A stretch of 6,908 nt of DNA, taken from the NCBI GenBank assembly GCA_937863915.1, contig CALMID010000466.1, forward strand, positions 1 to 6,908, in the 5' to 3' direction. The translations under genes were made by a program, and so were the position numbers. The stretch's first letter is position 1. Every line of letters starts with the position of its first letter. This DNA is from an uncultured Pseudomonas sp. Its GTDB lineage: Bacteria; Pseudomonadota; Gammaproteobacteria; Pseudomonadales; Pseudomonadaceae. The notes below the pieces were generated by a model. That model was not told where the DNA came from, made no database searches, and was given only the letters and a program-made list of their open reading frames with translations. Shown piece by piece: positions 1-4,815 of the stretch.

Positions 1-33
1 TTCGGCTGCGTTTTCCTGCTGTGGGTGGCGTGA
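1..33 (+). CDS. 3' end of an unidentified upstream gene
   Basis: Frame 1 is open from the window edge for ten codons (FGCVFLLWVA) and stops at TGA 31-33. That stop overlaps the ATG of the next gene in a TGATG junction, a form that recurs at other gene boundaries in this window and supports a real gene end. The visible residues are hydrophobic but far too few to assign a family. It could also be chance read-through of an intergenic frame, because ten codons without a stop prove little. Confidence 0.4.
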   Translation, partial: FGCVFLLWVA

Positions 34-206
34 TGCGGTACCACCTGAAGAACAAGGCCACGCACTGGACGGGCGACGGCGACCTGCACTTTGTCTGGTG
101 TGTGACCGACGAACATGGAAAGCACCTGACGCCGTGGATGTCGCAACACGGCGCGAACGTGGAACTCGGGAAGCTGCTGGCCAAGCAGCGCAGGGGCGAG
201 GCATGA
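33..206 (+). CDS. Hypothetical 57-residue phage protein
   Basis: This small soluble protein begins MRYHLKNKATHWTGDG and ends in a basic tail (AKQRRGEA). I do not recognise the family, and there is no membrane segment or signal peptide. I chose ATG 33 over the in-frame GTG 21 because the ATG forms a TGATG junction with the preceding stop and the G-rich GGGTGG at 22-27 could act as a ribosome site. Its stop overlaps the next start (ATGA at 203-206), so it is probably translated together with the Ref-like nuclease. By position it belongs to the recombination module, but no function can be read from the sequence. It could be an accessory protein of the nuclease; that is a guess from neighbourhood only. 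Confidence 0.6.
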   Translation: MRYHLKNKATHWTGDGDLHFVWCVTDEHGKHLTPWMSQHGANVELGKLLAKQRRGEA

Positions 207-517
207 AAGGCCGCACACCATCAAGGGCAGACCGCAGGCTATGGGACGAGCTTTGTCAGCTTGGCTGCATTGCCTGCCGCAAGGACGGCCGCCTGAATAC
301 GTGGGTAAGCATCCACCACATTGACGGGCGCACCAAGCCGGGAGCGCACCAGAAAGTGATTCCATTGTGCTCCGGCCATCATCAACAGGGGACTGGAGCG
401 CCAGGATTGACGGCTGTTCACCCGAACAAGGCCGCCTTCGAGGCTCAGTATGGCCAGCAGGAGGCACTACTTGCCGAGTGCCTGAAGCTGCTGAAGGAGC
501 CAAACCATGCAGCCTGA
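203..517 (+). CDS. Ref-like HNH nuclease (RecA-dependent nuclease family)
   Basis: This 104-residue protein resembles the catalytic core of phage P1 Ref, a nuclease that cuts DNA where RecA filaments form displacement loops. Visible motifs are a zinc-type CxxC (C22, C25), the H38-H39 pair in the stretch SIHHIDGRTKPGAH, a second cluster C56xxH59H60, and a late H73 followed by F79 and Y83-G84. This is the order expected of a beta-beta-alpha metal HNH fold. P1 Ref is about 186 residues with a long disordered N-terminus; that extension is absent here, leaving the minimal core. I chose ATG 203, with the purine-rich GGGGCGAGG just upstream and a 4-nt overlap with the previous stop; an upstream in-frame start at 98 would encode unrelated residues. 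It overlaps rusA by 11 nt. Family assignment is confident; RecA dependence is inferred from the family. Confidence 0.88.
   Translation: MKGRTPSRADRRLWDELCQLGCIACRKDGRLNTWVSIHHIDGRTKPGAHQKVIPLCSGHHQQGTGAPGLTAVHPNKAAFEAQYGQQEALLAECLKLLKEPNHAA
494..499 (+). promoter_or_regulatory. Ribosome binding site of the RusA gene
   Basis: AAGGAG lies inside the 3' end of the Ref-like gene, seven bases before ATG 507. It is the strongest Shine-Dalgarno match in the first kilobase and fixes the RusA start. Confidence 0.75.
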
Positions 518-866
518 AGTCATGTTCGCCCTGCCATACCCGCCAAGCGTCAACACCTACTGGCGGCACCGGGTATTCGGTCGCCGGCCCATCGTCTACG
601 TGACGGACGCAGGCATCCAGTACCGGGAAGCCGTCAAGGCCACTATCAAACTGGCCGAGCCAATAACCGGCAACCTGTCTGTTACGGTCTACCTGTACCC
701 GCCAGACAAGCGCAAGCGGGACATCGACAACCCGCTGAAAGCCCTGCTCGACGCCATGACTCACGCGGGGGCGTGGGCAGATGACAGCCAGATCAAGCGG
801 CTGCGGGTCGAGATGATGGCAGAGGTCAGGGGGCAGGCACTGGTATCCATCGGTCTTGTCAGTTAA
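507..866 (+). CDS. rusA: RusA-type Holliday junction resolvase
   Basis: This enzyme cuts four-way DNA junctions in phage recombination and replication, clearing branched DNA before packaging. The protein has 119 residues, the usual RusA size (E. coli RusA has 120). The N-terminal FALPYPPSVNTYWR (7-20) is the family signature. The catalytic block KRDIDNPLKALLDA (70-83) supplies D72, D74 and K78, and DDSQI supplies D93. These match D70, D72, K76 and D91 of E. coli RusA with a constant shift of two, so the active site looks complete. The start is set by the AAGGAG at 494-499. It overlaps the end of the Ref-like gene, so the two are probably co-translated. A promoter follows immediately and its -35 element lies inside the last codons of this gene. 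Confidence 0.95.
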   Translation: MQPEVMFALPYPPSVNTYWRHRVFGRRPIVYVTDAGIQYREAVKATIKLAEPITGNLSVTVYLYPPDKRKRDIDNPLKALLDAMTHAGAWADDSQIKRLRVEMMAEVRGQALVSIGLVS

Positions 867-884
867 TGAACACTGTTCAATAAT
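856..884 (+). promoter_or_regulatory. Putative sigma70-like promoter before the HTH gene
   Basis: TTGTCA (856-861) matches the -35 consensus at five of six positions. After exactly 17 bases, AATAAT (879-884) matches the -10 consensus at five of six. Transcription would start near 891, inside a run of alternating CG (885-894), and leave a short leader before ATG 918. The -35 overlaps the 3' end of rusA. A 13-bp palindrome fills the end of the spacer, so repression by a dimeric regulator is plausible. I see no other promoter of this quality in the gene junctions I inspected. Confidence 0.55.
867..879. promoter_or_regulatory. 13-bp palindrome in the promoter spacer, candidate operator
   Basis: TGAACACTGTTCA is a perfect inverted repeat with six-base arms around one central base. 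It occupies the spacer of the putative promoter and touches the first base of the -10, a position where a bound dimer would block RNA polymerase. The adjacent HTH gene is the nearest candidate ligand. It resembles a LexA-type GAAC-N4-GTTC site but has three rather than four central bases, so host SOS control is less likely. The role is inference. Confidence 0.45.
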
Positions 885-917
885 CGCGCGCGCGGTTTCA
901 CCATTCGGGGGGATGGC

Positions 918-1151
918 ATGGAAGTGAAACGTGTTGACTGGTTCCGCATCATCGCAGACCTGAACGGTCGTGGCCTCAGTACGCACGACATATCGTCGCG
1001 CATAGGCGTGGCTCAATCCACGCTGATCGGTTGGAAGAACGACGGGGCAGAGCCGAGATACAGCGACGGCAACAAGCTGATAATCCTCTGGCAGGAAATT
1101 TGTGCGCCGATCCCGCTGGCAACCGAGACAAAAACCAGCCGGATATTCTAA
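918..1151 (+). CDS. Small helix-turn-helix DNA-binding protein
   Basis: The protein has 77 residues. The segment LSTHDISSRIGVAQSTLIGWKN (20-41) reads as a helix-turn-helix: helix two around 22-29, the turn at G30-V31 and the recognition helix around 32-40. The following GAEPRYSDGNKLIILWQEI (43-61) is the pattern I associate with short Cro/XRE-like phage regulators found near RusA genes. The only start is ATG 918, five bases after a run of six G (907-912). The gene is preceded by its own promoter with a palindrome and followed within three bases by another palindrome (1154-1170), so it may bind one or both. It is too short to be a complete small terminase subunit, though those also start with an HTH. 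Its target and whether it represses or activates are unknown. Confidence 0.8.
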   Translation: MEVKRVDWFRIIADLNGRGLSTHDISSRIGVAQSTLIGWKNDGAEPRYSDGNKLIILWQEICAPIPLATETKTSRIF

Positions 1152-1153
1152 AC

Positions 1154-1170
1154 AATCGGGAATCCGATCA
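1154..1170 (+). repeat. Intergenic palindromic repeat, copy 1
   Basis: AATCGGGAATCCGATCA contains five-base arms ATCGG and CCGAT around GAAT. It starts two bases after the HTH stop codon. A second copy with a single difference lies at 4625-4641, also at a stop codon. It may be a DNA operator for a dimer or a small RNA hairpin. It stands 49 bases before the start of the 63-residue gene that opens the portal segment. Confidence 0.6.
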
Positions 1171-1196
1171 GCTCGGGCGGGCAGCATGGCAACGTC

Positions 1197-1248
1197 CACC
1201 AACCAGAAAGCGCCGTGCCATGTCAGAGACACCAACCAGAAAGCGCCG
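1197..1248 (+). repeat. 19-bp direct repeat spaced 33 bp around a start codon
   Basis: CACCAACCAGAAAGCGCCG occurs at 1197-1215 and again at 1230-1248. The shift of 33 bases is a whole number of codons, so the downstream copy encodes PTRKRR and the upstream copy would encode the same residues in the same frame before ATG 1220. The start codon of the next gene sits between the copies. A short in-frame duplication that extended or shifted the gene start is the simplest reading. Confidence 0.75.
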
Positions 1249-1411
1249 CGTTGCCGTTCCCGGCGAGGCTCCTGCTGTTCAGGCAGTAGAGCCGCAGATG
1301 CAAAGCGACCTGCCCGCGTCAGAAGCCATTGATTCCAGCACGATCAGCCAAGCGGTTTTGACTGCTGAGGGCTGGCTGGCCCCGTCATCTGTGCCGGGAG
1401 GTGGCAGGTAA
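1220..1411 (+). CDS. Hypothetical 63-residue phage protein
   Basis: The protein starts with a basic stretch (TRKRR, 6-10), continues as a low-complexity Pro/Ala/Glu region and ends with SEAIDSSTISQAVLTAEGWL (34-53), which may form a helix, then a Gly-rich tail. I do not recognise a family. After the HTH stop there is no earlier ATG, GTG or TTG in this frame, so ATG 1220 is the only reasonable start. Its ribosome site is poor (AGAAAG at 1205-1210 inside the direct repeat). The stop overlaps the next start as TAATG, and the next gene's GGGAGG lies within this gene, which supports a real, coupled unit. It probably belongs to the virion segment that follows. Confidence 0.6.
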   Translation: MSETPTRKRRVAVPGEAPAVQAVEPQMQSDLPASEAIDSSTISQAVLTAEGWLAPSSVPGGGR

Positions 1412-1635
1412 TGTGCAGCTCGTCACCAGAAACGCCGGACGTTGTAGTCCGCGACCCGAAGGCAGACGCCCGCAAGGCAGCCGCCGAAGCAGCCAAGAAG
1501 GCCAACAAGGAGCTGGCTGCTATCCGCGCCCGTAAGGCCAAGTCAACACTGTTGGCCCGTGGAGCTGCTGGCGTTGAAGGCACTGGAAACACACTGCTGG
1601 CGCAAGCTGTCGGCAAGCAGCGCCTGGGCAGCTAA
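1411..1635 (+). CDS. Small basic Met-Cys protein before the portal, probable virion component
   Basis: This 74-residue protein begins MCSSSPETPD, continues with a charged Ala/Lys-rich helix (about 17-45) and ends with STLLARGAAGVEGTGNTLLA (45-64). Short proteins with an MC start, a charged middle and a Ser/Thr-Leu-Leu plus Gly motif are common immediately upstream of podovirus portals. Position and general style recall T7 gp6.7 and gp7.3, virion proteins encoded just before the gp8 portal and released into the cell at infection. Homology to them is not shown here. The start is backed by GGGAGG at 1396-1401 and a TAATG overlap with the previous stop; its own stop overlaps the portal ATG in the same way. 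Cleavage of Met would expose an N-terminal cysteine, but there is no signal peptide or lipobox. Confidence 0.75.
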   Translation: MCSSSPETPDVVVRDPKADARKAAAEAAKKANKELAAIRARKAKSTLLARGAAGVEGTGNTLLAQAVGKQRLGS

Positions 1636-3227
1636 TGAGCGCTGGCGCAACCATTATCCGCAGGCTGGAAGCCCTGAAGGGCATTCGCCGGCCTGTGGAG
1701 AAAGTCTGGGAGGATTGCTTCAACGCATCCTACCCGCACCGTGCCAGCGGCTTCGGTTCGACCATTGACGCCGATCAGGCGCAGCGCAAGAAGGCCGAGA
1801 TACTCGACGTTGTCACCACCGACGCAGTCAGGACGCTGGCCAGTAACATCATGTCCGGCCTGACGCCGGCCAACTCGCGCTGGTTCGCGCTAGATGTTGG
1901 GCAGAGGGAATCGCAGGACGAGCGCCGCTGGCTGGATGATGCGGCACAGGTTCTGTTCGAGAACATCCACGCCAGCAACTTTGACGCCGAAGCTTTCGAG
2001 GCCATCATTGACGCCGTCTGCGCCGGCTGGTTCTGCCTGTACATCGACGAGAACACCGAGAAGGGCGGGCTGTATTTCGAGCAGTGGCCGCTGGCTTCCG
2101 TCTATGCGGCAGCATCTACGCAGTCAGGCATCATCGACACCATCTACCGCGAGTTTGAATTGACAGCCGAGCAGGCCGTTGCCACCTATGGCAATGCAGT
2201 CAGCGGCAAGGTCAAGGAGTGCGCCGAGAAGAAGCCAGACGAGAAGTTCACGTTTGTGCTGGAAATCAAACCGCGCAAGGACGGAAAGCCTGGCGCAAAG
2301 ATGGCTAAAAACCTGCCATTCAGCTCCATCACAGTGGAGAAGAACACCAAGCAGGTTGTCAGGGAGTCCGGTTATCACGAGTTCCCTTGTGCAGTCCCGC
2401 GCTGGCTGCGTGTGCCTGGCACTCCGTACGCAGTAGGCCCGCTGTCCGACGCGCTTCCCGAAGCCAACATGCTGAACGAGCTGAAGCGGATGCACTTGGC
2501 GTCTGCCGAGATGACCATTGCTGGCATGTGGATCGCAGAGGACGACGGAGTCCTGAACCCGCGCACCATCAAGGTTGGGCCGCGCAAAGTCATTGTTGCC
2601 AACAGCGTTGACAGCATGAAGCCGCTGCAACCTGCCGGATCGTGGCAGCTGGCGCAGGAAGAAATCAGGCAGAGCCAGGCGGCAATCCGCAAAATCCTTA
2701 TGGCCGACCAGCTGCAGCCGCAGGACGGCCCTGCTATGACGGCCACGGAAGTACACGTGCGAGTCAACCTGATTCGCCAGCTGCTTGGCCCTGTATATGG
2801 CCGTCTCAATGCCGAATACCTGCAGCGTGTTATCGAGCGCTGTTTCGGCCTTGCCTACCGCGCAGGGGTATTTACTCCGCCGCCGCAATCGCTGGCAGGC
2901 CGTGATTTCTCTATCCGCTACATCAGCCCGCTGGCGCGCGCGCAGAAGCTGGAGGACGTTACAGCGGTCGAGCGCTTTGCCGCAAACCTTGGCCAGCTGG
3001 CACAGATTAGCCCTGACGTCCTCGACCTTGTCGATTTCGAGGAAATGGCGCGCATCACTGGTGACGGCTTGGGTGTGCCGATGAAGGTTATGCGGTCAGA
3101 GCAGGACGTTGCCGAGCTGCGAGAGCAGAGGGCCAAGCAGCAGCAACAGCAACAGCAGCAAATGATGCTGGCACAGGTGGCGCAGCAAGCCGCGCCGGAC
3201 ATGATTAAGCAAGCAATGGGGCAATAA
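1635..3227 (+). CDS. Portal protein (T7 gp8-type head-to-tail connector)
   Basis: This 530-residue protein should form the dodecameric ring at one capsid vertex through which DNA enters and leaves and to which the tail attaches. Family features include TTDAVRTLASNIMSGLTPAN (61-80) followed by SRWFAL (81-86), GWFCLYIDE (131-139), the loop PGTPYAVGPLSDALPEANML (261-280) ahead of a long helix, and MTATEVHVR (368-376). The size fits gp8-type connectors (T7 gp8 has 536 residues). The C-terminus is a charged helix with eight consecutive glutamines (Q502-Q509) and more Q-rich sequence after it. ATG 1635 overlaps the preceding stop (TAATG) and lacks a strong ribosome site, so translational coupling is likely. 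No terminase gene precedes it, unlike many podoviruses. Confidence 0.93.
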   Translation: MSAGATIIRRLEALKGIRRPVEKVWEDCFNASYPHRASGFGSTIDADQAQRKKAEILDVVTTDAVRTLASNIMSGLTPANSRWFALDVGQRESQDERRWLDDAAQVLFENIHASNFDAEAFEAIIDAVCAGWFCLYIDENTEKGGLYFEQWPLASVYAAASTQSGIIDTIYREFELTAEQAVATYGNAVSGKVKECAEKKPDEKFTFVLEIKPRKDGKPGAKMAKNLPFSSITVEKNTKQVVRESGYHEFPCAVPRWLRVPGTPYAVGPLSDALPEANMLNELKRMHLASAEMTIAGMWIAEDDGVLNPRTIKVGPRKVIVANSVDSMKPLQPAGSWQLAQEEIRQSQAAIRKILMADQLQPQDGPAMTATEVHVRVNLIRQLLGPVYGRLNAEYLQRVIERCFGLAYRAGVFTPPPQSLAGRDFSIRYISPLARAQKLEDVTAVERFAANLGQLAQISPDVLDLVDFEEMARITGDGLGVPMKVMRSEQDVAELREQRAKQQQQQQQQMMLAQVAQQAAPDMIKQAMGQ

Positions 3228-3228
3228 C

Positions 3229-3597
3229 ATGACAGGTTTCACAGCTGAAGCAGGCGCAAGCGGCATCACTGCCCGCATGGGCGAGGACAAGCGCACACTG
3301 TTGAATGCAGCAACTGCTACTGGCGCTGGCACTGCCTACGAATTGGGCAGGGGTATCCATAGCGTGTTTGCCTGGGGCAAGACGTCCAGCGGCGCGGGCG
3401 CTGCGACCATCAATATCGAGGTCAGCAACGACGGCACTTACTGGGTTGTGGCCGGCACGTTCTCGCTGACACTGGCGACGACGGTGACCACTGGCACCAA
3501 CACCGACGGCTTCAACATCAACGCCGGCTGGAAGTTAGTGCGGGCAAACTGCACGGCCATCAGCGGCACAGGCGCACAAGTGACCGTTACGATCTGA
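3229..3597 (+). CDS. Beta-rich virion-associated protein, hypothetical
   Basis: This 122-residue protein is rich in Gly, Thr, Ala and Ser. After a helical or flexible first third (1-40), the rest alternates short strands: IHSVFAWG (43-50), ATINIEVSNDGTYW (59-72), GTFSLTLATTVTT (76-88), WKLVRANCTAISGTG (101-115) and a final VTVTI. The SNDGTYW turn and the closing strands fit a jelly-roll or immunoglobulin-like sandwich, as in head decoration or fibre proteins. It starts two bases after the portal stop. In BPP-1-like phages a small gene also sits between portal and Bbp19, so a structural role in head or neck is plausible. A specific function cannot be assigned. Confidence 0.75.
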   Translation: MTGFTAEAGASGITARMGEDKRTLLNAATATGAGTAYELGRGIHSVFAWGKTSSGAGAATINIEVSNDGTYWVVAGTFSLTLATTVTTGTNTDGFNINAGWKLVRANCTAISGTGAQVTVTI

Positions 3598-3839
3598 TGC
3601 GCCAGGTAACGCCAGAAATGTACGCCCGTGTCTTTGAGGGACACGCGGAAGGTGCATTGATTCTTGAAGATCTTGTGGCCCGCTTTGGCGGCAATCCGTA
3701 TGTGGCCGGCGGGCTGGAAGGTGACAGGGAGACCGCGTACCGAGCAGGGCGCGGCAGTGTCGTGCATTTCATTCTAGGGAAAATAAACCAAGCCAACGGG
3801 GTAACCGATGACGGAAGCAGCAGCGACAACGACCAATGA
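3597..3839 (+). CDS. Bbp19-like phage protein
   Basis: The protein has 80 residues. The pattern FEGHAEGALILEDLVARFGG (13-32), a short linker, then ETAYRAGRGSVVHFILGKIN (45-64) is characteristic of the small Bbp19 family named after Bordetella phage BPP-1. This family is found between portal and scaffold genes; its function is, to my knowledge, not established. The tail (TDDGSSSDNDQ, 70-80) is acidic and disordered. The ATG overlaps the previous stop as TGATG. The last 32 bases overlap the start of the scaffold gene in another frame, so the acidic tail and the Thr-rich scaffold N-terminus share DNA. Confidence 0.82.
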   Translation: MRQVTPEMYARVFEGHAEGALILEDLVARFGGNPYVAGGLEGDRETAYRAGRGSVVHFILGKINQANGVTDDGSSSDNDQ

Positions 3840-4626
3840 AGCCACGACGACCGAACAGCCGCAGACGCTGTTGGGCGGCGTTACTCAAACGCAGGAACAG
3901 GGAGCGCCGGCTAACGACTGGCTGCCGGAAAAACACCGCGTAGCCAAAGAAGATGGCAGCGTTGACATAGAGGCCAGCGCCAAGAAACTGGCCGAGACCT
4001 ACCGCGCACTCGAAAAGCGCATGGGTGCCGGCGACATCCCGCCCAAGACGCCAGAGGAATACGAGCCTGCCATCACTGTTGAAGGCTTTGATTTCGAGGC
4101 CATCAAGGCTGACCCGCTGTATCAAGGATTCCTGAAGTCTGCCCATGCCAAAGGCATGACAAACGACCAGGTTTCGTTTGTGCTTGACGAGTTCCTGACG
4201 CGCCAGCAAAACATTGTGCAGGGCGGTCAGGTGCTGGACGCCAAGCAGACCGAGGAAGCTTTGCGCCAGGTGTGGGCCAGCGAAAGCGAGTACACCGCGA
4301 ACCTGCAGGCATCCTACAAGGCTCTGACCACGCTGGCCGGCGACGATGCGGAGCGCCTGGTTAGCAAATACGGCAACGACCCTGACATTATCCAGCTTCT
4401 GGCCAAGGTCGGCCACGAGATGCGCGAGGACTCGCCGCCGCCGCAGCTGTCTGTGCCGGATGGTCTGGACTTCAGCGCCAAGGTGGCCGAGCTGCAAGAC
4501 CAGATAAGTGCGCTGCCGAAGAACGACCCGCGCCGCATGAAGCTGCTGCAGGAAAAGGACGAGCTGTATGCGCGCAAGTATGGCAACAAGCCAGCAAACA
4601 GCGTTATGCGGGTGACTCGCCAATAA
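3808..4626 (+). CDS. Capsid assembly scaffold protein
   Basis: The scaffold guides the capsid protein into a closed shell and leaves before or during packaging. This 272-residue acidic protein has a Thr/Glu/Gln-rich disordered N-terminus (1-35). Next comes the family-like block DWLPEKHRVAKEDG (37-50), KKLAETYRALEKRMGAGDIP (59-78) and TPEEY (81-85), then an AHAKGMTNDQ segment (112-121). Charged helices follow at 142-190 and 223-258 (AKVAELQDQISALPKNDPRR onward), and the end is basic (MRVTRQ). The layout matches scaffolds of BPP-1/epsilon15-like and T7-like phages, and the position directly before the capsid gene agrees. ATG 3808 lies six bases after GGGG (3798-3801) and overlaps the Bbp19-like gene by 32 nt; the next in-frame Met is too far downstream. 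A long open frame on the opposite strand here is a shadow. Confidence 0.85.
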   Translation: MTEAAATTTNEATTTEQPQTLLGGVTQTQEQGAPANDWLPEKHRVAKEDGSVDIEASAKKLAETYRALEKRMGAGDIPPKTPEEYEPAITVEGFDFEAIKADPLYQGFLKSAHAKGMTNDQVSFVLDEFLTRQQNIVQGGQVLDAKQTEEALRQVWASESEYTANLQASYKALTTLAGDDAERLVSKYGNDPDIIQLLAKVGHEMREDSPPPQLSVPDGLDFSAKVAELQDQISALPKNDPRRMKLLQEKDELYARKYGNKPANSVMRVTRQ

Positions 4627-4641
4627 TCGGGAAACCGATCA
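4625..4641 (+). repeat. Intergenic palindromic repeat, copy 2
   Basis: AATCGGGAAACCGATCA matches copy 1 (1154-1170) at 16 of 17 positions and begins inside the scaffold stop codon. The five-base arms ATCGG and CCGAT now enclose GAAA, so as RNA it would form a short hairpin with a GNRA-type tetraloop. The single change between copies falls in the loop and leaves the arms intact, which suggests selection on the palindrome. It stands 17 bases before a terminator-like stem. Confidence 0.6.
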
Positions 4642-4658
4642 CACACTAAAACCATTAT

Positions 4659-4699
4659 GGCCGCATCGACTGGCGACAGTCTTGCGGCCTGATCTTTTT
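4659..4699 (+). terminator. Terminator-like hairpin between scaffold and capsid genes
   Basis: The outer arms GGCCGCA (4659-4665) and TGCGGCC (4683-4689) pair over seven bases. Inside them GACTG (4668-4672) and CAGTC (4677-4681) pair around a GCGA tetraloop. Five T (4695-4699) follow, but they start five bases after the stem, so termination may be partial. It lies after the scaffold gene and before the capsid gene. It could also be a processing or stability hairpin. Confidence 0.6.
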
Positions 4700-4815
4700 C
4701 AGATAACCCCAAGCGCGCCAGGCAGGACTCGCCTACCTGCGCGGATTTCTCGGCCTGCTGTGCAGACAACCGAACGAAAGGCGACAACCAAAACCTTTTT
4801 TTCGGAGACCTGACT
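4700..4815 (+). promoter_or_regulatory. Untranslated leader of the capsid gene
   Basis: I see no gene here and no convincing sigma70 promoter. The leader can fold: GCAGG (4722-4726) can pair with CCTGC (4736-4740). CCGAA (4770-4774) can pair with TTCGG (4801-4805), which would cover the first bases of the GGAGA ribosome site at 4804-4808. A run of seven T (4796-4802) sits just before that site, and the spacing to ATG 4816 is seven bases. Any control of capsid translation by this folding is inference. Confidence 0.4.

Noticed and set aside
98..202. Upstream extension of the Ref-like protein
   Set aside because: An in-frame ATG at 98 would add 35 residues that overlap the 57-residue gene in another frame. 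ATG 203 has the better ribosome site and an ATGA junction.
867..879. LexA (SOS) box in the promoter spacer
   Set aside because: The GAAC and GTTC half-sites are separated by three bases rather than four, and it is not the enterobacterial CTGT-N8-ACAG form. A phage regulator is the simpler candidate.
913..927. Tiny leader peptide MAWK overlapping the HTH start
   Set aside because: Four codons with no attenuator structure after them; it arises by chance from the GGATGGCATGG sequence.
918..1151. Small terminase subunit
   Set aside because: The HTH would allow it, but 77 residues leave no room for the oligomerisation and portal-binding parts, and no large subunit gene follows.
1186..1332. Alternative 48-codon frame starting MATSTNQKAP, possibly joined to the 63-residue gene by frameshift
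   Set aside because: The continuation is Arg/Cys-rich without a protein-like pattern, the ribosome site is weak and I see no slippery site. The frame of ATG 1220 runs to a proper TAATG junction.
2124..2888. Open frame of 254 codons on the minus strand
   Set aside because: It lies wholly within the portal gene, whose plus-strand product matches a known family. It is an antisense shadow.
3769..4623. Long open frame of 284 codons on the minus strand
   Set aside because: It mirrors the scaffold gene, has no recognisable protein pattern and is rich in the Leu, Arg and His expected from the antisense of a GC-rich gene. All clear genes are on the plus strand.
4700..4815. Host-type promoter before the capsid gene
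   Set aside because: GATAAC at 4702-4707 resembles a -10 element but has no -35 at proper spacing. Nothing else comes close to consensus.
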